From contig JBBHKE010003138.1 of the NCBI GenBank assembly GCA_037447655.1, forward strand, positions 68,114 through 92,901: a DNA stretch of 24,788 nt, written 5' to 3'. The stretch's first letter is position 1. Each line of letters begins with the position of its first letter. The stretch comes from Zygnema cylindricum. Its lineage: Eukaryota; Streptophyta; Zygnematophyceae; Zygnematales; Zygnemataceae. The notes under the pieces were generated by a model. The model was given only the letters and a program-made list of their open reading frames with translations, did not search any database and had not been told where the DNA came from. Both the position numbers and the translations under genes were made by a program. This document shows, piece after piece, positions 1 to 7,790 of this stretch.

Positions 1-209
1 CCAGCCCCAGCGCCGTTTACAACTTCTCTCTCCTCTCCCTCCCCCTCCCTCCCTCTCCCTCCCTCTCCTTTCACCCCCGCAGGTCTCCAAACGGTACCTG
101 GTCCTGGTCGTGGGTCTCCCTCCCCCCCAATTCAGTGTGGATGCCAACATTTGCCGCGACCCCGACCAGCGCTTCGCCCGTACGGTCCCCGCAGTACACG
201 ACAAAATAC
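1..209 (+). other. Pyrimidine-rich tract followed by a GC-rich, exon-like fragment
   Basis: Positions 22-83 are almost pure C/T (CTCCCTCC-type low complexity) and end in CCCCCGCAG, which resembles a 3' splice site with a long polypyrimidine tract. From about 84 the sequence is GC-rich and open in one + frame (VSKRYLVLVVGLPPPQFS...) until it meets integrase sequence near 210. I do not recognise this peptide. It could be the edge of a host exon interrupted by the retroelement, or chance. Similarity to copy B of the gypsy element starts abruptly at about 210. Confidence 0.25.
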
Positions 210-1030
210 CAAGCCGACGGTTTGGCCGAAAGGTGCGTGCAGAAAGTGAAGCGGTCAGTGCGTAAATATGTTGTAGAAGAGGATCTAGGAGAGTGGGATA
301 GTAGGGTGCCTTGGATCGCCATGGGGTAGCGATTTAGCCGGCAAGCATCCCTCCACTCGTAAAGTTCATATTTCATTGTGTTCGGACGACATCCCATCCT
401 CCCAGGCGCTGCCTCAGCCCAAGCAGTGGTCCTTTCGGAGATGGACAGCAAGGGAACGATCGAAAAATTGATTGCTGACAAAGCCAAGGTATTTCACCAG
501 GAAATGCCTCTTGCCATGGGGAATTTACAAGCAGCTCAGCACCGAGATCAACTCTGGTATTCGCAACTCCGACGCGGGAATTTTGTCCCGCAACAACGGC
601 GATTTTTGCCCGGGGATTTCATATATCGGATGCAACAGAAAAAGGACACTCTGGACATTTCGGCGGGACGGGTGATCCTGAGAGTGGTAGAGGTTTCCAA
701 TAAGGGGGTCTTAACACTCGAAAAAAATGAGGATCGAAAAATCAAGGAAAATCAGATCGATGTAGCTCCTTGTCACCGCCGGGGATTGGAAGACGAGCCT
801 ATTTTCCACCTCACCTATTTTGCCGATCCACCTTCATGTTCCTCCAACTGCCTCTCATCCTCCTGTCAGAACCCTTTACTGGTCTATGACCGATGTGACC
901 AGTGCTAGCATCAGACCTGCCTCCCCTCATCTTGGGACCCTCGTCCTAAACCCTCTGCACCCTGGTTCTGCGAGAGCTGCGAATTGGGCGGGTAATAATT
1001 TTTTTTTTTATGTCTTAGTGACGGTTGACT
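210..1030 (+). pseudogene. Ty3/gypsy copy A: integrase C-terminal half with PHD finger (5'-truncated)
   Basis: This is the 3' end of a Ty3/gypsy pol. It starts within the integrase core at the region of the last catalytic acidic residue (QADGLAERCVQKVKRS; the E is present). It continues through WDSRVPWIAMG and FGRHPIL, then an SH3-like integrase C-terminal domain (RRFLPGDFIYRMQ ... ENQIDVAPCH), and ends in a cysteine-rich PHD finger. It is strongly similar to copy B at 3440-4217 over the whole length. In-frame stops interrupt it at about 327 and 360 and at 906 inside the PHD finger, so it cannot make a full protein. Everything upstream (gag, protease, RT, first part of integrase) is missing, with the breakpoint near 210. 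It is followed directly by a polypurine tract and LTR-like DNA. Confidence 0.85.
837..980 (+). other. PHD-finger-like domain at the C-terminus of gypsy copy A
   Basis: In frame with the integrase C-terminal domain, 48 codons carry the PHD pattern: C-x3-C, then LVYDRC-x2-C, a stop where copy B has W, then H-x2-C, a 16-residue stretch with several P and W, and WFC-x2-C. The third ligand is Y (LVYDRC) where copy B has C (LVCNEC). PHD fingers usually bind histone H3 tails or similar chromatin marks. A targeting role for this domain is inference. Confidence 0.7.
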
Positions 1031-1044
1031 AAGAGGGGGAGAAA
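1031..1044 (+). other. Polypurine tract of gypsy copy A
   Basis: AAGAGGGGGAGAAA lies just after the end of pol and before LTR-like DNA. The same context (TTGACTAAGAGGGG) occurs at 4250-4268 in copy B. Purine tracts in this position prime plus-strand synthesis in LTR retroelements. Confidence 0.65.
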
Positions 1045-1285
1045 TCAGGAACCCTCCCTATTACCAAGAGTCCCATACCTTTCCCCTGGCCCCATGGGGA
1101 AAGGAGGGGGAGAAGATATCTTTTCGCCCTCCCTAAGTACTCATCCCCATTTTTGCATGCATTCTCATGGGAACAAGGGGGGCAGCAGTGGGCATAAACA
1201 TTGTTGTGGGAAGCATTCGCATTCTGGAGGGGTTAATTGCAGTACTCCAATGCCAATTACCTGGGCATTGGGCCCTCTTCTGATG
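1045..1285 (+). repeat. LTR-like segment shared with copy B, fused to RT at its right edge
   Basis: After the polypurine tract the sequence aligns by eye with 4271-4525. Shared blocks include CCTTTCCCC, GGGGAAAGGA, TTTTGCATGCAT, GGGAAGCATTCGCATT and GGTTAATTGCAG/GGTTATTTGCAG. The similarity ends around 1285, where coding sequence for the start of an RT domain (FGTLDNKRTPFRIDL) begins without primer binding site, gag or protease. The LTR is therefore incomplete. It may serve as the 3' LTR of copy A and the remains of the 5' LTR of copy B. Confidence 0.55.
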
Positions 1286-4217
1286 TTTTTCGGCACGCTC
1301 GACAACAAAAGAACCCCCTTTCGGATTGACTTGATTGACGAAACGACAACGGTTTGGCAGAATCAGTATCCTCTCAGCTTCAAGGAGAAGGAGTTCATTA
1401 CAGCTAAGGTCCATACCTTGGTTGACGCCGGATTGATTCAAGAAAGTACCGGACTCCATGGGTTTGCTTCCCCCACATTTCTCCCTCCTAAGAAGGACTC
1501 ATCGGGGAAAACTGTAGATTTCCGAATGTGTGGGGATTATCGCATGCTGAACACAGCCGCCATTTCTGACTGGTATCCAATGCCGACCCCCGAAGAGATA
1601 TTCGACTCTCTTGCTCGGGCCACAATATTTTTCACATTGGACATGAAAAACGGATTCCACCACATTGCCATGGAACCGAAACACCGGGAGAGAACGACAT
1701 CTTGGGCAGGATCCAGACTTTACGAGTGGATTTACATGCCCTTTGGGCTGAAGAATGCACGAGCCAAATTCCAACGGGCCATGAACGAAGCGCTCCGAGG
1801 AATCGATTGTGCCCGGTGCTATATTGATGATGTGATCATATTCTCAAAGACCTTTGAATAACACATGGAGCATATCTAGATCGTCCTCCGGGCCCTCGAA
1901 TCTGCAGGCTTGAAATGTCACCCGGGCAAAGGTATTTTTGGGGTACATAAAACCATTTACCTCGGACATAAGGTGACTCCCGGGACTGTGGGTCCCCACA
2001 TGTCAAGGTGGCAGCCCTTGACGCCCTTCCCCTACTGCAAGACATCTCAGCCCTTCGCACCTTTTTGGGTCTGGCCAACTACTTTCGGCGGTTTATCCCC
2101 GAGTTCAGTAGTCAAGCTCAGCCCCTCAATCAACTATTACTGAAGGACCAAGAATGGCAGTTGGACGAAGAGCAACAGATCGCCTTCCTTTTTTTGAAGG
2201 ATGCTATGAAGCAACACCCCGTGCTCCGGATGCGTGATCACCAAAGGCTTGTCCTCCTTTACATTGACTAGAGCAAGTTTGGATTGGGAGCGGTTTTTGC
2301 TCAAGTCGATGACGCTGGAGCTGAATATGTGGTGGCGTACGCCAGCCGGAGCAATAACAGAGTAGAAGGGAATTATAGCAGTTACCACGGAAAGCTACTC
2401 GCAGCAGTTTGGGCAATCCAGCATTTCCGACCTTATTTGTAAAGGTTCCGTTTTACCTTGATAAATGATCACCAACCCCTGATATGGATCATAGAGAATA
2501 GTAAGTTAACCGGCAAACTCGCCAGATGGGTTCTTATCCTGCAGGAATATGATTTTGACATAGTTCACAGGGAAGGGGAAATCTATGGGAATGTCGACAG
2601 ACTTAGCCGGAATTCGGATCCCTCCACCATGGATTCTACCGAGGCTCGCCATGATGATGACCCGGAAATTAGTCTGGGACTCATTCGAGCATCCTCCGCC
2701 TTCATTTGGCTTTCCCAATCTGGGGGGGAACTGTTCACTTTCTCGGCCAACGTGGAGGGGCAGGCGCTAATAGGTGCCGCAAGTAAGGATATCTGGAACT
2801 ACCCCGATGGACTCCAATCTATCCAGCAGGGCCACTTGACTGGAATTGAATTATCTTAGGTACAAACCCGGATGGCTGCGTATGATTGGGACAGAGGCGT
2901 TCTCCATCAAAATGGTCAGACGGCACGAGGAAATTGGTTCCTCTCCCCCTCAGACCAAGAAACTGTGATTTCCAATCTCCATCAGCAATGCGAACACTTT
3001 GGGCAAAAGCGAACCACTTCCCCGGTTACGGGCTCTTATTGGTGGCACTGGTTGCGAACCCAAGTCAACCGGATTGTTGCTCCTCCTGCGATCAAGTCAA
3101 GGCAAGGTTTGACAAGAAAGGCGGAACTGAGCTTCATTCGCTTTTTATCCAAGGGATGTTTTATCGGTGGTTTTTAAATCTTTTGGGGCCTCTTCCGACC
3201 AGCAGGCGGGGGAACCACTTCCTGCTGGTCATGATAGCAAATTTTTCTAAGTGGATCAAATTGGTGGTTTTGCCCCGGAATGAGTCCAAGGCAATTGCAA
3301 ATGCATTTTTGCAAAGAGTTTTAGCCCAATTCGAGGCGCCTACAAAAGTTCTAACCGATCAAAACTCCGAATTTGGCGGAGAATTTTCGAACCTCTTGGA
3401 AAAATGTTTTGTCGACCATCGGCTGACCAGCCGTAACCACCCGCAAGCCGACGGTTTGGCCAAAAAGTGCGTACATACAGTGAAGCGGTCACTACAAAAA
3501 TATACAGTTGAAGAAGATTTGGGGGAGTGGGACAGGAGGGTGCCGTGGATTGCTATGGGTTACAGATTCAGCATGCAGGATTCTCTCCACTCCTATAGTC
3601 CTTACTTCATTTTATTTGGACGGCATCCCATCCTTCTCGGGGCTGCATTGGCCCAAGCGGTGGTCCTCTCGAAGATGGATGACAAGGGAACAGTCGAAAA
3701 ACTGATCGCTGACAGAGCCAAGATATTTCACCAAGAGATTCCTCTCGCCATGGGAAATTTGCAGGCGGCTCAACACCGAGATCAGTTGTGGTATTCTCAG
3801 CGCCGGAGCTGGAATTATGTGCCCCGTCAATGACGATTTATGCTGGGGGACTTTGTATTCCGGATGCAATAGAAGAAGGACACGATAGATATTTCTGACG
3901 GGCGAGTAAGCTTGAAAGTGGTTGAAGTTTCCAATAAAAGAGTTCTTACATTGGAGGGAAAGGATGGCTGAAGAATTAAAGAAAATCAGATCAATGTGGC
4001 TCCTTGCCATCTTGGGGGACTGTAGGACGAACCCACTTTTAACTTAACTTACTTTGCCGATCCTCCTTTCTGTTCATCAGCTTGCAATCAGTCCTCCCAA
4101 CTGCACGACGTATTGGTCTGCAATGAGTGTGGTCATTGTTGGCATTCAACCTGTCTTCCATCCTCTTGGGAGCCACGCTCTCTACCCTCCAGCACCTGGT
4201 TATGTGGGAACTGCTAA
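1286..4217 (+). pseudogene. Ty3/gypsy copy B: decayed pol (RT, RNase H, integrase, PHD finger)
   Basis: The domain order is typical of Ty3/gypsy. RT (1290-2000) has FRMCGDYRMLN, FFTLDMKNGFHHI, MPFGLKNA and the active site YIDDV. RNase H (2180-2620) has VLLYID, INDHQPL and RWVLILQEYDFDI. The integrase zinc-binding segment is at about 2970-3100. The integrase core (3150-3480) has LLGPLPTSRRG and VLTDQNSEFGGEF. An SH3-like C-terminal part and a PHD finger follow. The reading frame moves near 2000 and near 3085, and there are stops at 1859, 2269, 2440, 2857, 3831 and later. Catalytic residues are lost: the first integrase aspartate reads N (FLNLLGPLP), the final glutamate reads K (ADGLAKKC), and the RNase H glutamate region reads SSYHGKLLA. 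gag and protease are absent because RT is joined directly to LTR-like DNA. Nonfunctional. Confidence 0.9.
4071..4214 (+). other. PHD finger (C4HC3) at the C-terminus of gypsy copy B
   Basis: In the integrase frame, 48 codons read C-x3-C-x11-C-x2-C-x4-H-x2-C-x16-C-x2-C, including VLVCNECGHCWHSTCLPSSW. This is the PHD C4HC3 ligand order, with the usual aromatic before the histidine and a tryptophan two residues before the seventh cysteine (TWLC). A TAA stop follows the last cysteine directly. The length is identical to copy A (144 nt), so the domain belonged to the element's pol before the copies diverged. Confidence 0.75.
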
Positions 4218-4254
4218 TGGGGCGGGTAATTTTATGTCTTAGTCACAGTTGACT

Positions 4255-4268
4255 AAGAGGGGGGGGGA
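4255..4268 (+). other. Polypurine tract of gypsy copy B
   Basis: AAGAGGGGGGGGGA sits 38 nt after the pol stop and is followed by TTGGGATAACA, the probable LTR start (TG...). The flanking TATGTCTTAGT and GTTGACT are shared with copy A. Confidence 0.65.
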
Positions 4269-4270
4269 AT

Positions 4271-4540
4271 TGGGATAACAGCCAACTACCGAGACCCCAA
4301 ACCCTTTCCCCGGCCACGTGGGGGAAAGGAAAAGGGAGGTTATTCCTTTCGCCTTCCCATGCACTCATCCCTTTTCCCTGTCCGGGTGTCTCCCCTATTT
4401 TGCATGCATATCTAAGGAAGGGAGGTGGGCCGTAGGCATGATCATTATTATGGGAAGCATTCGCATTTGGGGGTTATTTGCAGGGCCCAAAAGTCGACTA
4501 CTCCGGGCTGTGTGCCCTTCTCTTACCTTCTCTATACAGG
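4271..4540 (+). repeat. LTR-like segment of gypsy copy B (3' boundary unknown)
   Basis: It starts TGGGATAACA after the polypurine tract and aligns with 1045-1285 as far as about 4525. An imperfect palindrome in CCCCGGCCACGTGGGGGAAA contains a CACGTG box. The right end cannot be fixed from one window, because no second intact LTR is present. Confidence 0.5.
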
Positions 4541-4960
4541 CACACCTTTATTTCACCAAGGATTTCCAAGACCTTTTTAACCTGTACGGTCATCACTGTA
4601 CGGAGGAAGGAGTGCACCCAGCTGGACCAGATTCTTGGATTTTCCCAACTGAGCGGAACACACTTTGTTTCGCGCCTAACAGAGGTTGGACGACCAAGTT
4701 ATACCGTCTCAAAGATTAAAATCCGGTTACATGGAACCATTTGCCACCAGCCAATTGTTGAAAAAACTAGTTTTTAGGTATTTTCTATGTCTAAAATATT
4801 AGGGGAAACATATAAAAAAAATGTAGGCAACCTGCCTCCATCTCTTCTCTCTTGCCCCCATAGTTATTTTAGTCACTGAAAGAGAGAGAGAGCGATGGAG
4901 CCATGGCTGCCTCAACCCCATAGAAGGGACTAAAGAGTGACGTAATTCACTCTCAACAAA
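4541..4960. other. Unassigned stretch, probably the rest of the gypsy LTR
   Basis: No recognisable protein. Short open frames at 4478-4777 show no family signature. The stretch contains AT-rich DNA around 4790-4825 and an AGAGAGAGAGAGCGATGG purine run near 4880. It may be the U3/R/U5 remainder of the gypsy LTR. Confidence 0.3.
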
Positions 4961-4964
4961 AGGT

Positions 4965-5030
4965 TGAGTCCGGCAGGGCTCGAACCTCCGATCGGCAAAG
5001 CGCGGCGTAACCGTTAGCTCTAACAAGTCC
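4965..5030 (-). other. tRNA-like sequence with an RNA polymerase III box B (SINE-like remnant)
   Basis: The minus strand contains GGAGGTTCGAGCCCTGCCGG, which matches the T-arm/box-B pattern GGTTCGANNCC. Upstream is a weak box-A-like TTAGAGCTAACGG. The T-stem pairs with one mismatch. The acceptor stem does not form, because the sequences at the two ends (CGGACTTG and CGGACTC) are direct rather than inverted repeats. It is therefore not a functional tRNA. A tRNA-derived SINE fragment or a degraded tRNA is likely. Confidence 0.35.
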
Positions 5031-5221
5031 GTCGTAGAAGTGCGTTAGGTAATATAAGGTTTGATATTTATTTAAACTATTGTGTGGTACTGAAATCAAT
5101 TAACTGGAATTTGAACGAAAGAACATAGAACTTGTTAAAGTTTATTTCGGACGTCATTTCGCACGAAACAAATGAATCGAACATTTGTTTCGATGGTCGA
5201 CATTTAATGTCGGATTTAATC

Positions 5222-5456
5222 GTACGGCACATATCATCGCCAAGATCGCGGAATGGTCACTTTGGCTTTTTATTGACGTGGCATGACTTGGCGCCACGTG
5301 GAAAGATGACATTCGGTCGCGGGAAATTCGGGAATGTACGGACAAGTGGAAAAGTGACACGCGTCCACTCAGTGGCCTTGTCGTACACAGGCCGTACAGA
5401 AAAGACATTGGTCGTAGTACCTTTCTGTACTTTACAGTCATATGATTGGTTCGTAC
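5222..5456 (+). promoter_or_regulatory. GTAC cluster and G-box in the U3 of copia element 1
   Basis: GTAC occurs at 5222, 5336, 5383, 5394, 5417, 5427 and 5453: seven times in about 235 bp, where about one is expected by chance. CACGTG occurs at 5295-5300. GTAC is the core recognised by plant SBP/SPL proteins and by the green-algal copper regulator CRR1. The cluster lies 80-315 bp upstream of the TATA box. A binding function is inferred. Confidence 0.4.
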
Positions 5457-5535
5457 TTTAGTAGATAGGAGCTGTGAGAGGGGTTTAGGACTTAGGAAAT
5501 TTGGTAGGTAGTCACCTCTCTCTAAAAGAGCTTTG

Positions 5536-5542
5536 TATAAAA
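5536..5542 (+). promoter_or_regulatory. TATA box of copia element 1 LTR
   Basis: TATAAAA within TTTGTATAAAAGTGGC, about 215 nt before the LTR end. Copia element 2 has a matching GTGTATAAAAGTTT in its LTR. Confidence 0.55.
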
Positions 5543-5756
5543 GTGGCATTTTTGCCGGCTCATAACTTATCGGCTGGTTGGCCGTTTTCAGTGATTCTTT
5601 TTGCTACGGACAAAAAGAGTCCAAGTTGCACAGGGGTGCAGTCAAACTATCAGGTTGCCTTCTTCGACAGCAGTGGTTGTGGCTTGAAGTGGGTTAGTTA
5701 AATACTATCTAAAAGCTTCCTATATTCTGTAGTCCAATGGAGGACACAGAATTGCA

Positions 5757-5767
5757 TGTTATGGGCC
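5757..5767 (+). other. Primer binding site of copia element 1 (initiator tRNA-Met, anticodon region)
   Basis: TGTTATGGGCC follows the LTR end ATTGCA with no spacer. From the second base it is the reverse complement of GGCCCAUAAC in the anticodon stem-loop of plant initiator tRNA-Met (recalled sequence), not of the tRNA 3' end. This is the half-tRNA priming arrangement known from Drosophila copia. Element 2 has GGTTATGGGCC in the same position. Confidence 0.65.
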
Positions 5768-7790
5768 TACCCTCTAGGGTGCACACCTTCAATGGATAGG
5801 GGTTCATCTATTGGGAATCCATGATGATAGGAGCTTTGTGCGAAAAACGATAATGGGGTATCGTCAGTGGACAAGTGAAACGTCCACCTTTGGGAACTCC
5901 ACCAAAATTTGGAGGAGTAAGGTTTCCTGCAGCAACGGCTGCCTCAGCGAAGGAGGCCGATGATGGGGACAGCAGTGTGTTCGAAAAAGGGAAAGGGAAG
6001 GAGACACCCCTCACTCTTATTGCCACAATACCGGGAGCGGCGACCGTGAAGACCGCGGAGAACGATACTCAAATGTGGGAGGATGTAAACATGGCTGCCA
6101 AGAACTTCATTCTGAGGCACGTCAAACAAGCTTTGGCCACCCCTCATCTTCACATTTACAAGGCCGAGGAGTTGTGTATGAGTTTGGTGGAGATCTATAG
6201 AGTTAAAACTTTTCAGAAGATCTAGTTGGTTGAGCAAAAGCTAGTGAGTTACACTTACAAAGGAGGAAAGATGTTAGATTACTTTAATGATCTTTCTTGA
6301 TTGTATATGGAGATGGAAAAAGCTAGGTGGACAGGTACAATGAAAATAAAAGTTAACACTCTTATCATGAAGTTACCAGATAAGTACGAGAACATAGTGT
6401 ACCGTGTACAGAAAATGCATGATAGTTTATGGAAATGAAACACAGTGGTATGGATTATACTTGTGCAGGAAAACACAATGGAGATTAGGAGAGGAGGAAA
6501 GAGCATTCAAGCTCTAACAGCAGGAAGGGACCGATGGGGCAAGGACCCGAAGAAACTGTACAAAGGGGAACGAGATCATTATGGAGGACCGAGGCCCCCA
6601 AAGGGTCTTTGCCATTTTTGCAAAAAGTCGGGACACTTCATAGCAGATTGTGTCAAGCTGTCGGAGCTGAGGCTCCAACAGAACCGTGGAGCGAGTTCTT
6701 TCGGCGGGAAGAAAAAAGCACTTGTGGTCACAAAAGTGAAAGGAGAAGCCGAAGACGAGTCCTCGGAGGAGGATGGGGAGCTTCTTCTTGACCAGAGTTT
6801 GGAGGAGAAGGAGATCCCTCAGAGACAGAAGTGTGCCCTTGGAAGAATTCGGGAAGCGCCACAGGAAGGGTGGATCATTGACTCAGGTGCATCCATGTAT
6901 ATGTGTTGTGATAAGGAACTCTTCATTGAGCTAAAAAATATCCCTACAGTAGAGATAGAGTATGGGGATGAGAGAGTGGTTACTACAGATCTAGTGGAGT
7001 CAGTAGATGTGAAAGTCTTAGTGGAGGGTAAGACTTCTATACTCACATTCTCAAATGTACTCTACATTCCTCAGCTGAGTAAAAATCTTGTCTCTACGTT
7101 TGGGTTAGATGACAAAGAGTTTGATACCTTCACTAGAAATGGACTCTTTACAGCTAAGTATGGGGATAAAAATTACTTCACGGCAGATAAGGGTAGCCAA
7201 GGAATGTTTAGGCTTAACCTGAGAAATGAAAAGATGAATGCTTATTATGTTGGTGTTCCAAAAATGATGATTTGGCATAAGCGGTTGGGGCATATGCATT
7301 TTGATAGGTTGAGGGAAATGAAAAAGCTGGGTGTAGTAGAAGACATTCAGTTTGGTGATGATGAAATGGTGGATGATTGTAGTGTATGCGCTCAAGGAAA
7401 ACCTCACATACTTGCTTTTCCCAAAGCCGCCACATATAGGGGGGAAAAGGTACTAGATCTAGTCCACACAGATTTCTGGGGACCTGCAAGAGTACCTTCG
7501 CTTGGAGGGAAGAGGTTTATGTTAACAATAACCGATGACTGGTCTAGGTTCTCCAGAGTCTACTTCCTAAAAACAAAGTCTAAAACACGAACTTACTTCA
7601 AAGAATATAAAGCCTAGAGTGAGAGGTTACATGGAACCCCCATTAAGAGAATAAAGAGTGATAATGGGGGAGAATATAGCTTTAACCAGCTTGAGGAATA
7701 CCTGAGAGATGAGAGAGTTCAGCACCAGAAAAACAATACTATATTACTCGGAACAAAATGGGGTAGCTGAATGATTGAACCGAACACTAT
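5761..7790 (+). pseudogene. Copia element 1: gag, protease and integrase (decayed)
   Basis: One frame runs from the ATG at 5761, which lies inside the primer binding site, to 7617. Stops interrupt it at 5797, 5851, 6223, 6298 and 6436. The start MGLPSRVHTFNG matches the MGLSPRIPVFNG start of element 2. Domains in order are: a gag helical region (to about 6440); a zinc knuckle CHFCKKSGHFIADC (CX2CX4HX4C, about 6610-6652); protease with WIIDSGASMYMC (about 6872); an integrase zinc-binding segment WHKRLGHMHF...CSVCAQGK; and an integrase core with LVHTDFWGP and, after a TAG at 7615, IKSDNGGEY. A frameshift follows near 7735. The region of the catalytic glutamate is still legible (QNGVAE) but is followed at once by a stop. 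The order gag-PR-IN-RT defines Ty1/copia. Not functional as it stands. Confidence 0.88.

Larger units (their letters stand above)
5041..5756 (+). repeat. 5' LTR of copia element 1 (left boundary tentative)
   Basis: The right boundary is well supported: ATTGCA lies directly against the primer binding site at 5757, in the same register as in copia element 2. The left boundary is a guess based on TGCG at 5041, which would give TGC...GCA ends and about 716 bp. The segment contains a TATA box at 5536 and a cluster of GTAC motifs upstream of it, as expected of U3, and about 200 nt of R/U5 after it. No 3' copy of this LTR is in the window. Confidence 0.5.

Noticed and set aside
71-487. 138-residue minus strand open frame over gypsy copy A
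   Set aside because: Shadow of the integrase reading frame on the + strand, which aligns with copy B.
4965-5036. Functional tRNA gene on the minus strand
   Set aside because: The T-arm is convincing but the acceptor stem does not pair and the anticodon arm is not formed.
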